Positions 16,242-25,160 of a stretch of 64,000 bases of DNA are shown piece after piece. The stretch lies in NCBI RefSeq assembly GCF_001612635.1, contig NZ_BDAV01000013.1:186001-250000 (forward strand), read 5' to 3'. Origin of the DNA: Nocardia africana NBRC 100379 (GTDB lineage Bacteria; Actinomycetota; Actinomycetes; Mycobacteriales; Mycobacteriaceae). The translations under genes and the position numbers were made by a program. The first letter of the stretch is position 1; every line of letters begins with the position of its first letter. Under the pieces are notes generated by a model. That model was given only the letters and a program-made list of their open reading frames with translations. It made no database searches and was not told where the DNA came from.

Positions 16242-17341
16242 CCACCACCCAGAACCCACCCGCCGACCTGCTGCGCCCCCATGCCGAACAGGCCTACGCC
16301 GACGAACTCCGAGCCCTCGCCGCCGTCGACGACCGCCCGCGGCCACCGTCGTGGCGGCTGTCGCCCTGGGCCGTGGTCACCTACCTGCTCGGCGACACCC
16401 TGCCCGACGGCACGGTGATCACCCCCAAGTACGTGGGCCCGCGACGCCTGATGGAGGTGGCGGTCGCCACGCTGGCGACCGATCGCGCGCTGTTGCTGCT
16501 GGGCGTACCGGGTACCGCGAAAACATGGGTGTCGGAACATCTTTCGGCCGCCATCAGCGGCGCCTCCACCCTGCTGGTACAGGGGACGTCCGGAACCGCC
16601 GAGGAGGCGATCCGGTACGGCTGGAACTACGCGCGCCTGCTCGCGGAAGGGCCCAGCGCCGGCGCGCTGGTGCCCTCGCCGGTCATGACCGCGATGCGCA
16701 CCGGTGCGATCGCCCGGGTCGAGGAGCTCACCCGCATTCCCTCCGACGTGCAGGACGCACTGATCACGGTGCTGTCGGAGAAGACGCTGCCGGTGCCCGA
16801 ACTCGGTATCGAGGTGCAGGCGGCCAAGGGCTTCAATGTCATCGCCACCGCCAACGACCGCGACCGCGGCGTCAACGAACTCTCCTCCGCGCTGCGCCGC
16901 CGGTTCAACACCGTGGTGCTGCCGCTGCCGGCGGGTGAGGACGACGAGGTCGCGATCGTCACCCGGCGGGTCGAACAGCTCGGCGCCGCACTGCAATTGC
17001 CGCCGATTCCGGCCGCCGCCGAAGAAGTGCGGCGGGTGGTGCGGGTGTTCCGCGAACTGCGCTCCGGCATCACCGAGGACGGCCGGACCAAATTGAAGTC
17101 GCCGTCGGGCACATTGTCGACGGCGGAGGCGATTTCGGTGCTCACCAACGGCATCGCGCTCGCGGCGCACTTCGGCGACGGGGTGTTGCGCGCGAGCGAT
17201 GTCGCCGGAGCCGTACTCGGCGCCGTGATCAAGGATCCGGTCGCCGATGCCGTCGTGTGGACCGAGTACCTCGAGGCCGTCGTCCGCGAACGGCCCGACT
17301 GGTCCGACTTCTACCGCGCCTGCCGTGAGGTGCACGGATGA
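16238..17341 (+). CDS. MoxR-type AAA+ ATPase
   Basis: 367 aa; the ATG overlaps the previous stop (ATGA). Walker A is GVPGTAKTW (about residues 89-97), sensor 1 is VIATANDRD, followed by the arginine-rich ALRRRFNTVVLPLP segment and a helical lid. The Walker B position reads IARVEEL, so the usual Asp-Glu pair is Glu-Glu. MoxR proteins act with VWA-domain partners to remodel or activate target complexes (for example RavA-ViaA, NorQ-NorD), and a VWA gene lies two genes downstream. Overlap with the next gene is again 4 bp. Confidence 0.92.
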   Translation: MTTTQNPPADLLRPHAEQAYADELRALAAVDDRPRPPSWRLSPWAVVTYLLGDTLPDGTVITPKYVGPRRLMEVAVATLATDRALLLLGVPGTAKTWVSEHLSAAISGASTLLVQGTSGTAEEAIRYGWNYARLLAEGPSAGALVPSPVMTAMRTGAIARVEELTRIPSDVQDALITVLSEKTLPVPELGIEVQAAKGFNVIATANDRDRGVNELSSALRRRFNTVVLPLPAGEDDEVAIVTRRVEQLGAALQLPPIPAAAEEVRRVVRVFRELRSGITEDGRTKLKSPSGTLSTAEAISVLTNGIALAAHFGDGVLRASDVAGAVLGAVIKDPVADAVVWTEYLEAVVRERPDWSDFYRACREVHG

Positions 17342-19713
17342 GCGGCGACGCCGTCGCGTTCGACGAACCGCGGACCCGCATCTTCGGCATCCGCCACCAC
17401 GGTCCCGGGTCGGCGCGCTCGCTGTCCTGGGCGCTGGAGCGTTTCCGCCCGGATGCGATCCTCATCGAAGGACCGGCCGACGCCGATCCGCTCGTCGCCT
17501 ATGTCGGCGCCGAGGGCATGGAACCGCCGGTGGCACTGCTGGCCTATGCCCCGAACGACCCCTCGCGGGCGGCCTTCTGGCCGTTCGCGGTGTTCTCCCC
17601 GGAGTGGCAGGCGCTGCGGTACGCGTCCGAACACGCTGTGCCCGTGAGCTTCTGCGATCTTCCGGCCGCCAACACCCTCGCTCTCGACACCGAGCCGGGC
17701 GACAGCGGTGATCCGCTGGCCGCTCTGGCCACCGCGGGTGGGTACGACGATCCGGAGCGGTGGTGGGACGCCGTCATCGAATCCTCGTCGGATCCCAGCG
17801 GCGACGGCACCGAGATCTTCGACGCCATCACCGAGGCCATGGGCGCACTGCGCGCCGCGGCCGGGGACGGGCCCGTACCCGCGGGGTCGGGCACCGATCC
17901 CGGAGCCGAGGAGGCCGCGCCTTCCACCCAGCATCGGGACGCCGGAAGCCCGGGCGACGATGCGGGAGATGCTGCGCCACAACCGGATTCGTCCGCACCC
18001 TCGGCGCGCCTGCCCGGCGGCATCGACCTGCGTACTCTGCAGCGCGAAGCATATATGCGGCAGGTCATACGCCGGACGCTGAAGAGCGGCGCGCGCCGCA
18101 TCGCGGTGGTGTGCGGGGCGTGGCATGCGCCGGCGCTGGCGGGGACACTCGGTCCGGCCGCGGCAGATTCCCGGCTGCTCAAGGGACTTCCCAAGGTGAA
18201 GGCCACGCTGACCTGGGTACCGTGGACCCACTCCCGGCTGGCCGGCTCGTCCGGATACGGCGCGGGCATCACCTCACCCGGCTGGTATCACCACCTGTTC
18301 ACCCGGACCGACGAACCGATCGCACGCTGGTTCACCCGGGTGGCCGGTGCGCTGCGCGCCCGTGACCTGCCGGTCTCCAGTGCGCACATCATCGAGTCGG
18401 TGCGACTGGCCGATACCCTGGCCGCGCTGCGCGGTCGTCCCGCGCCGGGACTGTCCGAGGTGACCGATGCCACGCGGTCGGTGCTCTGCGACGGCGACGA
18501 GTCGATGCTGCGGTTCGTCAGCACCGAACTGGTCGTCGGCGAGGCGCTCGGTTCGGTGCCCGAGAGCACGCCGACCGTCCCGCTGGACGCCGATCTGCGC
18601 GCTCAGGCACGCACCCTGCGACTCAAACAGCAGGCCCTGGCCCAGCAGTTGGACCTGGATCTGCGCAAGGACCGCGATGTGGCCAGGTCGCATCTGCTGC
18701 ATCGGCTGCGACTGCTCGGAATCGACTGGGGCACACCGGTTACCGGCGAGGTGCGCAATACCGGAACCTTCCGGGAATCGTGGGCGCTGCGGTGGGAGCC
18801 CGGCCTGTCGGTCGCGGTCATCGAGGCGTCGCGCTGGGGCACGACCATCCGCGCCGCGGCCGAGGCGATGATCCTCGACCGAGCCGGCGCCGCCGACGCC
18901 ACGGTCGCCGATATCAGCGCGGCCCTGGAAGCCGCGCTGCTGGCCGATCTCGGCGGTGCGGTGGACGGTCTGGTCGCTCGCCTGGAGGCGGTGGCCGCGC
19001 TGGATCACGACGTCACCCACCTGCTCGCCGCACTACCGGGGCTGATCCGCACACTGCGCTACGGCGACGTCCGCAGCACCGACCTGGGCGCGCTGGCACG
19101 GGTCGCCGACGGCCTGCTCCTGCGCATCTGCGCCGGATTACCCGGCGCCGTCACCGGTCTCGATACCGATGCCGCCACCGAGCTTCGCGGCCTGATCGAT
19201 GCCACCCACGTCGCCATCGCGACGCGCGACGATGCGCACGCCACCCGGTCCTGGCTGGCGGCCCTCGGCCTGCTGGCCGATCGCGACGACGTGCACGGGG
19301 CGCTGGTGGGCCGCGCGGTCCGATTGCTCTGCGATGGCGGAATCATCGCCGACGCCGAGGCCGCGCGGCGGCTGTCGGCGGCCCTGTCGATCGGCCACAG
19401 CCCGGCGGAGAAGGCGGCGTGGATCGACGGTTTCCTGGGCGGGCGCGGCCTGTTGCTCGTCCACGACCGAGACCTGTTGCGGCGCATAGATTCCTGGCTG
19501 CGCGAGCTCGACGAGGAGCAATTCGTCGCGACCCTGCCGCTGCTGCGGCGCACCTTCGGCGCCTTCGAGGCCGGAGAACGGCAGGCCATCGCCCGAGCCG
19601 TCCGGGAGGGAACGCCCGCGGCCGCGCCGCAGCGCGACCACTCCGGGCCCGACGCCGCCCGCGGCGTGCTGGCCCTGCAGGCGGCGACCGAAATTCTCGC
19701 GGGCGCACGATGA
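17338..19713 (+). CDS. DUF5682 family protein
   Basis: 791 aa; start overlaps the MoxR stop (ATGA). The N-terminus (RIFGIRHHGPGSARSLSWAL, then ILIEGPADADPL) with paired histidines and an acidic EGP segment is the hallmark of DUF5682. The middle carries a low-complexity Pro/Gly/Ala insertion (about 185-225), after which the conserved fold resumes (IAVVCGAWHAPALAG). The last 250 residues are alpha-helical. The histidine/acidic pattern hints at a TIKI/erythromycin-esterase-like hydrolase fold, but that is only a resemblance and no activity is known to me. Confidence 0.88.
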   Translation: MSGDAVAFDEPRTRIFGIRHHGPGSARSLSWALERFRPDAILIEGPADADPLVAYVGAEGMEPPVALLAYAPNDPSRAAFWPFAVFSPEWQALRYASEHAVPVSFCDLPAANTLALDTEPGDSGDPLAALATAGGYDDPERWWDAVIESSSDPSGDGTEIFDAITEAMGALRAAAGDGPVPAGSGTDPGAEEAAPSTQHRDAGSPGDDAGDAAPQPDSSAPSARLPGGIDLRTLQREAYMRQVIRRTLKSGARRIAVVCGAWHAPALAGTLGPAAADSRLLKGLPKVKATLTWVPWTHSRLAGSSGYGAGITSPGWYHHLFTRTDEPIARWFTRVAGALRARDLPVSSAHIIESVRLADTLAALRGRPAPGLSEVTDATRSVLCDGDESMLRFVSTELVVGEALGSVPESTPTVPLDADLRAQARTLRLKQQALAQQLDLDLRKDRDVARSHLLHRLRLLGIDWGTPVTGEVRNTGTFRESWALRWEPGLSVAVIEASRWGTTIRAAAEAMILDRAGAADATVADISAALEAALLADLGGAVDGLVARLEAVAALDHDVTHLLAALPGLIRTLRYGDVRSTDLGALARVADGLLLRICAGLPGAVTGLDTDAATELRGLIDATHVAIATRDDAHATRSWLAALGLLADRDDVHGALVGRAVRLLCDGGIIADAEAARRLSAALSIGHSPAEKAAWIDGFLGGRGLLLVHDRDLLRRIDSWLRELDEEQFVATLPLLRRTFGAFEAGERQAIARAVREGTPAAAPQRDHSGPDAARGVLALQAATEILAGAR

Positions 19714-19735
19714 TTCGAGCCGAGAGGAGCCGGTG

Positions 19736-20905
19736 ATGACACAGATCGAATCGGACGAAGTGCAGGCCCGGCGCTGGCGGCTGGTCCTCGGCGCTCCCGC
19801 CGAGTCCGGTCTCGGCGGGCTCGGCACCGCCGAGGACGCGGCGATGGACCGGGCGCTGTCGGCGCTCTACAACGGCGACGAACACACGCCGTCGGACAAA
19901 CGCGCCGCCGGCCTGGGGGGTTCGGCGCCCAAGGTCGCCCGCTGGCTGGGCGATATCCGCACCTACTTCCCGTCGACGGTGGTCGAGGTCATGCAGCGCG
20001 ACGCCATCGACCGGCTGCAGCTGACGCAACTGCTGCTCGAGCCCGAACTGCTCGAGGCGGTCGAACCCGACGTCCAGCTCGTCGGCACCCTGCTCAGCCT
20101 GAACCGGATGATGCCCGAAACCACCCGCGCCACAGCACGAGTCGTGGTGGAGAAGGTGGTGCGCGACATCGAACGCCGGCTCGCCGCACGCACGGTGGCC
20201 GCCGTGTCCGGTGCACTGAACCGCGCGGCGCGGGTGTCGCGGCCGCGGCTGCGCGATATCGACTGGGATCGGACGATTCGCCGCAATCTCGCCCACTATC
20301 TGCCCGAACACCGCACGGTGGTGCCGCAGCAGCTGGTCGGATACGGGCGCAAGGCGCAGGCGGTGCGGCGTGAGGTGGTGCTCGCGATCGACCAATCGGG
20401 GTCCATGGCGGCCAGCGTCGTCTATGCCTCCGTCTTCGGTGCGGTACTCGCCTCGATGCGCTCGCTGAAGACTTCACTGGTGGTCTTCGACACCGCGGTG
20501 GTGGATCTCACGGAGCAACTGTCGGATCCGGTGGATGTGCTGTTCGGCACACAGCTCGGCGGCGGGACCGATATCAACCGGGCCATCGCCTACTGCGGGC
20601 AACTGATCACCCGGCCGGCCGACACACTGTTCGTCCTGATCTCCGACCTGTACGAGGGCGGAATCCGCGACGAGATGTTGCGGCGGGTCTCGGCGATGAA
20701 GGAGGCGGGCGTCCAGGTGCTGGTATTGCTGGCGCTCTCCGACGAGGGCGCCCCGGCCTACGACCACGACAACGCCGCCGCCCTCGCCGCGCTCGGAGTG
20801 CCCGCCTTCGCGTGCACTCCCGACCGCTTTCCCGAACTGCTGTCGGTGGCCCTCGACCGCGGCGATGTCGCGACCTGGGCCCGATCACACGCCGGTGGCC
20901 GATGA
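19736..20905 (+). CDS. VWA-domain protein, partner of the MoxR ATPase
   Basis: 389 aa; the ATG at 19736 sits six bases after GAGGAG, better than the GTG three bases earlier. The N-terminal half is helical. The C-terminal half is a von Willebrand A domain with an intact metal-ion-dependent adhesion site: DQSGSMAAS (DxSxS), the Thr in GGGTDIN, and the Asp in LISDLYEGG. Such proteins are the adaptor half of MoxR/VWA pairs. It closes the module; a GC hairpin 16 bp after its stop (20921-20936) probably terminates transcription. Confidence 0.92.
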   Translation: MTQIESDEVQARRWRLVLGAPAESGLGGLGTAEDAAMDRALSALYNGDEHTPSDKRAAGLGGSAPKVARWLGDIRTYFPSTVVEVMQRDAIDRLQLTQLLLEPELLEAVEPDVQLVGTLLSLNRMMPETTRATARVVVEKVVRDIERRLAARTVAAVSGALNRAARVSRPRLRDIDWDRTIRRNLAHYLPEHRTVVPQQLVGYGRKAQAVRREVVLAIDQSGSMAASVVYASVFGAVLASMRSLKTSLVVFDTAVVDLTEQLSDPVDVLFGTQLGGGTDINRAIAYCGQLITRPADTLFVLISDLYEGGIRDEMLRRVSAMKEAGVQVLVLLALSDEGAPAYDHDNAAALAALGVPAFACTPDRFPELLSVALDRGDVATWARSHAGGR

Positions 20906-20920
20906 ACACCTGAGGGCGCC

Positions 20921-20936
20921 CGCCCGCACCCGGGCG
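20921..20936 (+). terminator. Hairpin after the VWA gene
   Basis: Perfect 6-bp stem CGCCCG/CGGGCG with a CACC tetraloop, starting 16 bp after the VWA stop. There is no U-tract, as is common in high-GC actinobacteria. Confidence 0.5.
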
Positions 20937-21093
20937 ACGAAAGGGGTTGCCGGGCCGCGATTCTCACGGCCGCCGGAGGCCGCGCCGCGACTACCTGGTG
21001 TTCTCGGCGCGGCGCGGGCTTTCACCCCCGCATGGGCCACGCAGATCGGCGGGCCGCGCGCCGGCGCGGAAATCGACGCGATAACTTGGACCG

Positions 21094-21696
21094 GTGTTGA
21101 AGAATTCCGTGGCCACGACGGCAGGAGCATGGCGGGTAGGTGACGGCACTGCGGTGTCATTTCGCGAGGCGGCGGTGGCCTGGGCATTGGCCGCCCATGC
21201 CGAACTGGCCGAAACCGCGACCGGATACGGGCATTTCATCACTGTGAACGAGTTGGCCGAACGGATTCAGGACGTGTCCGGGGTGCATACCGAGGCGCCG
21301 ACGCGCACCTGGATGGCCGCGATTTTGCGGAAGGTCGCGCGACGCTGCCACGGCGCCGGCGAACCACCGCTGACCGCGCTCTGTGTACGCCAGAACCACA
21401 CCGTCGGCGACGACTACAAGTACGTGCTCGAACTCGCCGGCCTGCCGATTCCCGACGATCTCGAACTGCACGCGGCCTACGCCCGCTGGCAGTGCTATCA
21501 GCACTACGGTGCGGAGATGCCCGCCGAGGTCGGCGTTCCGCCGCTGACGCCGAAGGTGGACGCCCGCCGCCGCGGTCGCAGCGCGACCAAAACCGTGGTG
21601 GCACAGGAGGAGAAGACCTCCGAGCCGCGCCCGGCAGTGTGCTCGCAGTGCTTCATCCAGCTGCCCGCCGGCGGCGTCTGCCAGTACTGCGTCTGA
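21094..21696 (+). CDS. Conserved hypothetical protein with C-terminal zinc ribbon
   Basis: 200 aa from the GTG at 21094 (a GTG at 21109 is also possible). The first ~150 residues (FREAAVAWALAAHAELAET and FITVNELAERIQDVSGV) look like a helical, winged-helix-like domain with a conserved TWMAAILRKVARRCH segment. A basic linker follows, and then a zinc ribbon CSQC-x9-CQYC at the very C-terminus. I do not recognise a named family. The ribbon plus helix-turn-helix-like region suggests nucleic-acid binding, which is inference. It stands alone between two terminator hairpins. Confidence 0.78.
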   Translation: MLKNSVATTAGAWRVGDGTAVSFREAAVAWALAAHAELAETATGYGHFITVNELAERIQDVSGVHTEAPTRTWMAAILRKVARRCHGAGEPPLTALCVRQNHTVGDDYKYVLELAGLPIPDDLELHAAYARWQCYQHYGAEMPAEVGVPPLTPKVDARRRGRSATKTVVAQEEKTSEPRPAVCSQCFIQLPAGGVCQYCV

Positions 21697-21705
21697 GTGC
21701 GACTC

Positions 21706-21743
21706 GGCACGGCCGCTGCACGCATGCGCTCAGCGGCCGTGCC
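21706..21743. terminator. Strong bidirectional terminator hairpin
   Basis: Perfect 13-bp inverted repeat GGCACGGCCGCTG/CAGCGGCCGTGCC with a 12-nt loop, between convergent genes ending at 21696 (plus) and 21748 (minus). Confidence 0.8.
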
Positions 21744-21747
21744 CTCG

Positions 21748-24267
21748 TCACAGATCGGCGATCGCCGCCAGCGGTGGTGTCCGCGCGGCGCGCACCGCCG
21801 GCCACAGTGCCGCCAGCACCCCGACCACGGCCGAGCCGATCAGCATGCCCACGATCTGGCCCCACGGCACGGTGATCGTGCTCAACCCCAGATCCGACAG
21901 CGTGCGCAGGAATCCGACGCCGAGTCCCAGCCCGAGGACCACCCCGATCACGGCCCCGAAGACCGCGATCAGCATGGATTCGAGATAGATCGTGCGCCGG
22001 ACCTGTGGGCGCTGCATGCCGACCGCGCGCAGCATGCCGATCTCGCGCCGTCGCTCGACGACCGAGAGGGCGAGCGTGTTCACGATGCCGAGGATCGCGA
22101 TCACCACCGCCAACGCCAGCAGTCCGTAGAGGATGGCGAGCATGGTGTTGATCTGCTTGCCCTGCGCGCCTTTGAATTCCTCACGGTCCTGCACCTGCAC
22201 CACCACGTAGGACGCGGTCGCCTTCTCCAGATTGCCCCGCATCGCGGCGACGTCGGCGCCCGGCGCGGCCTTGACCAGCACGATCAGGTCGGTGCGGAAC
22301 GCCACCGGCATGACCTGGTTGTAGAGGTCCGGCGCGACCACCAGGGGGCCGAGCAGCTGACTGTCGGCGTAGATGCCGGCGACGGTCACCGAGAACTTCT
22401 TGTTGTCCACACTGGTGACCTCGACACGGTCGCCCGCGTGCCAATGGCGGTCGCCCGCTTCGGTTTCCGACACCAGCAGGGAGTCGCCGGTGAGGTTGTC
22501 GGTGCCGTGGCGGATGTCGTAGCGCAGGACCTGCCCCATCGGCGCGTCCGGCGAGGTGCCGGTGACCTGCTCGTCGCCCACCCGCAGCGCGACTCCGCGG
22601 AAGGCCACCACGTCGGACACCCCGGGGACCGAGCGCGCCGCCTCCGCGGCGCCGAGCGGCACCCCGATCATCTGCGGCCCGGCCAGCACGTAGTCGGCGT
22701 TCACGCCCTTGTCGACGAGTTCGCCGACGCTCGCCTTCGCCGAGGCGCCGAGCATGCCGATCGCGGAGACCAGCATGAGCCCCAAGGTGAGCGCGAACGC
22801 GGTGGCGGCGGTGCGGCGTGGATTGCGCATCGCGTTGTTGCGCGCCATCGCGCCGATCGCACCGAACGGACGCACCAGCAGGCCCAGCGCTCCGACCACC
22901 GGACGCGACAGCGCCGGTGAGGCGAAGAGAACCGCGAAGATCAACGCCGCCGCGCCGACTCCGACCGTGGCCGCGGCATTGCCGCCGGTATTGCGGGCCC
23001 CGAGCACCACCAGCACCACACCGATCACCGCCAGTACCGCACCGATCAGCGTGCGCACGCGCAGCGATTCGCCCACCGGGGCGAACTCCTCGCGCATCGC
23101 CTCCACCGGCGGAATCTTGGCCGCCCGCCGAGCGGGTGCGTAGGCGCTGGCGACCGTCACCACCAGGCCGATGCCGATCGCCGCCAGCACGGTCCGCGGC
23201 AACACCTGCATGGTGCCGGTGGGCAGTCCGAGGTCGAAGGCGTTGAGCAGCGCGGACAGCCCGAACGCCAGCCCGATGCCGCCCGCCAGTCCGAGCAGGC
23301 TGCCGATCAGGCCGATGACGAAGGCCTCCGCCACCACCGACAAGCCGACCTGCCGCCGTCCGGCGCCGACCGCTCGCAACAGCGCCAGCTCCCGCAATCG
23401 CTGCGCCACGATCATCGAGAAGGTGTTGTAGATGATGAACGTGCCGACCAGCAGCGCGATCGCACCGAAGGCGAGCAGGAAGTAGTTGACGAATTTCAGC
23501 GCGTTGCCGACCTGAGCCTTCAGATCGGCACGCACCTGATCGCCGTCCATGACCTTGTACTCCGGCGCCACCTTCGCGATCCGGTCGCGCAACGTATCCG
23601 GTGAGATGCCCGGCAGGGCGGCCACATCCACGTAGGCGACATGCGCTCCGTCGGTGAACAGTTCCCGGGCCTGCGCGTCGTCGAACAGCAGACCGATGAA
23701 TCCGCCGGTGTCCGACGACACCGTGTAGATGCCGCTGACGGTCATATCGATGGTGCCGCGGGAGGGGATCAGCACCTTGGCCTTGTCCCCCACGTGCAGT
23801 CCGGCCCGGTCCGCCCCACCGGAATTGATCGCGATCTGCCCCGGTGTCACCGGCGCCACCCCGTCGACGAAATGCTCCGGGTCGGCGATCGCCTTGTCGG
23901 GCGGCAGATACGACCGTCCCCAACTCGGCGCGCCACCCGTCTGCACCGCATGCCCGTCCTTCAGCAGCACGACAGGTCCCTGCACCGCCGGCGCCACCGC
24001 GCGCACGCCGTCGGTCGCGGCGACCTTGGCGACGAGGTCGTTCGGAACACCCAGCGACTGGCTGTGTTTCGGCTCCACCCGCACGTCGACCCCCTTCGCC
24101 TGGTCGGCGAAGATGCCGTCGAAGGTGCGTTGCAGGGTGTCGGTGAACACGAAAGAACCTGCGACGAAAGCGGTTCCGAGCACGACCGAGAGCAACGTCA
24201 GCGCCAGCCGCACCTTGTGCGCGGCCAGATTGCGCAAGGCCACCTTGCGCATCGGCGATCCAGCCAT
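21748..24267 (-). CDS. ABC transporter permease, FtsX/MacB type
   Basis: 839 aa with duplicated architecture. An N-terminal membrane helix is followed by a periplasmic-type MacB_PCD domain, then three helices with the FtsX signature (FIIYNTFSMIVAQRLRELALLRAVG). A second helix, second extracytoplasmic domain and second FtsX unit follow (VNTLALSVVERRREIGMLRAVG). It pairs with the ATPase encoded 2 bp upstream. Such systems export lipids, lipoproteins or peptides, or transmit force to envelope enzymes. Substrate is not deducible. Confidence 0.93.
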   Translation of the reverse strand: MAGSPMRKVALRNLAAHKVRLALTLLSVVLGTAFVAGSFVFTDTLQRTFDGIFADQAKGVDVRVEPKHSQSLGVPNDLVAKVAATDGVRAVAPAVQGPVVLLKDGHAVQTGGAPSWGRSYLPPDKAIADPEHFVDGVAPVTPGQIAINSGGADRAGLHVGDKAKVLIPSRGTIDMTVSGIYTVSSDTGGFIGLLFDDAQARELFTDGAHVAYVDVAALPGISPDTLRDRIAKVAPEYKVMDGDQVRADLKAQVGNALKFVNYFLLAFGAIALLVGTFIIYNTFSMIVAQRLRELALLRAVGAGRRQVGLSVVAEAFVIGLIGSLLGLAGGIGLAFGLSALLNAFDLGLPTGTMQVLPRTVLAAIGIGLVVTVASAYAPARRAAKIPPVEAMREEFAPVGESLRVRTLIGAVLAVIGVVLVVLGARNTGGNAAATVGVGAAALIFAVLFASPALSRPVVGALGLLVRPFGAIGAMARNNAMRNPRRTAATAFALTLGLMLVSAIGMLGASAKASVGELVDKGVNADYVLAGPQMIGVPLGAAEAARSVPGVSDVVAFRGVALRVGDEQVTGTSPDAPMGQVLRYDIRHGTDNLTGDSLLVSETEAGDRHWHAGDRVEVTSVDNKKFSVTVAGIYADSQLLGPLVVAPDLYNQVMPVAFRTDLIVLVKAAPGADVAAMRGNLEKATASYVVVQVQDREEFKGAQGKQINTMLAILYGLLALAVVIAILGIVNTLALSVVERRREIGMLRAVGMQRPQVRRTIYLESMLIAVFGAVIGVVLGLGLGVGFLRTLSDLGLSTITVPWGQIVGMLIGSAVVGVLAALWPAVRAARTPPLAAIADL

Positions 24268-24269
24268 GC

Positions 24270-25034
24270 CTATCCTTCCAGGGACTTCATGCGGTCCAGC
24301 ACCGATTCCGCTGTCGGATCACGCAATTCGTCGACGATGCGCCCGTCGGCGAGGAAGATCACGCGGTCGGCGTAGGAGGCGGCATGCGGTTCGTGCGTCA
24401 CGATCACGACCGTCTGGCCGAATTCGTCGACCGCCGCCCGCAGAATCGACAGCACCTCACCGGAGGATCGCGAATCGAGGTTGCCGGTCGGCTCGTCGCC
24501 GAAGATGATGTCGGGCCGGCCGACCAGCGCCCGGGCACACGCGACGCGCTGCTGCTGCCCGCCCGACAGCTCACTCGGCCGGTGGTCGAGGCGATCCCCC
24601 AGACCGAGACGCCCGATCACGGTGTCCAGCCACTCCTGATCGGGTTTGCGGCCCGCGATATCCAGCGGCAGGGTGATGTTCTCGAGCGCGGTCAGCGTCG
24701 GCACCAGGTTGAACGCCTGGAAGACGAAGCCGATGCGATCGCGGCGCAGGCGCGTCATCTGTTTGTCGGACAGACCGGTCAGCGCCGTGTCGCCGATGTG
24801 CACCGTGCCGGAGGTGGCGCTGTCCAGCCCGGCCAGGCAGTGCATCAACGTCGATTTTCCGGAGCCGGACGGGCCCATGATCGCGGTGAACTCCCGCTGG
24901 GCGAAATCGGCCGAAACCCCGTCGAGGGCGCGGACCTGGGTGTCTCCGGATCCGTACAGTTTCATCAGGTCGGTGGCGCGGGCCGCGAGCGTGGTCGCCG
25001 CGGCGGGTTCGGTGCCCAGGGCATCGGCAGTCAT
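24270..25034 (-). CDS. ABC transporter ATP-binding protein, LolD/MacB type
   Basis: 254 aa. All ABC motifs are intact: Walker A GPSGSGKST, Q-loop FQAFNLVPTLTALENI, signature LSGGQQQRV, Walker B IIFGDEPTGNLD and the switch His in IVTHE. The GDEPTGNLDS wording is typical of the LolD/MacB/FtsE branch, which fits the FtsX-type permease encoded immediately downstream. The ATG at 25034 is preferred over the longer open frame (25052). It powers the permease at the cytoplasmic membrane. Confidence 0.95.
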   Translation of the reverse strand: MTADALGTEPAAATTLAARATDLMKLYGSGDTQVRALDGVSADFAQREFTAIMGPSGSGKSTLMHCLAGLDSATSGTVHIGDTALTGLSDKQMTRLRRDRIGFVFQAFNLVPTLTALENITLPLDIAGRKPDQEWLDTVIGRLGLGDRLDHRPSELSGGQQQRVACARALVGRPDIIFGDEPTGNLDSRSSGEVLSILRAAVDEFGQTVVIVTHEPHAASYADRVIFLADGRIVDELRDPTAESVLDRMKSLEG

Positions 25035-25160
25035 GGTCTCCAGTCTGGCCAAACCGGCGTGCGGGCGCCATCAGGATTTCCCCCCAATACCTGGGGCGCA
25101 TCGACCCCGAGCACCTGCGGGACCGCAACGCCGGGCGTGGACGCACCTATCCTCGTGCGC

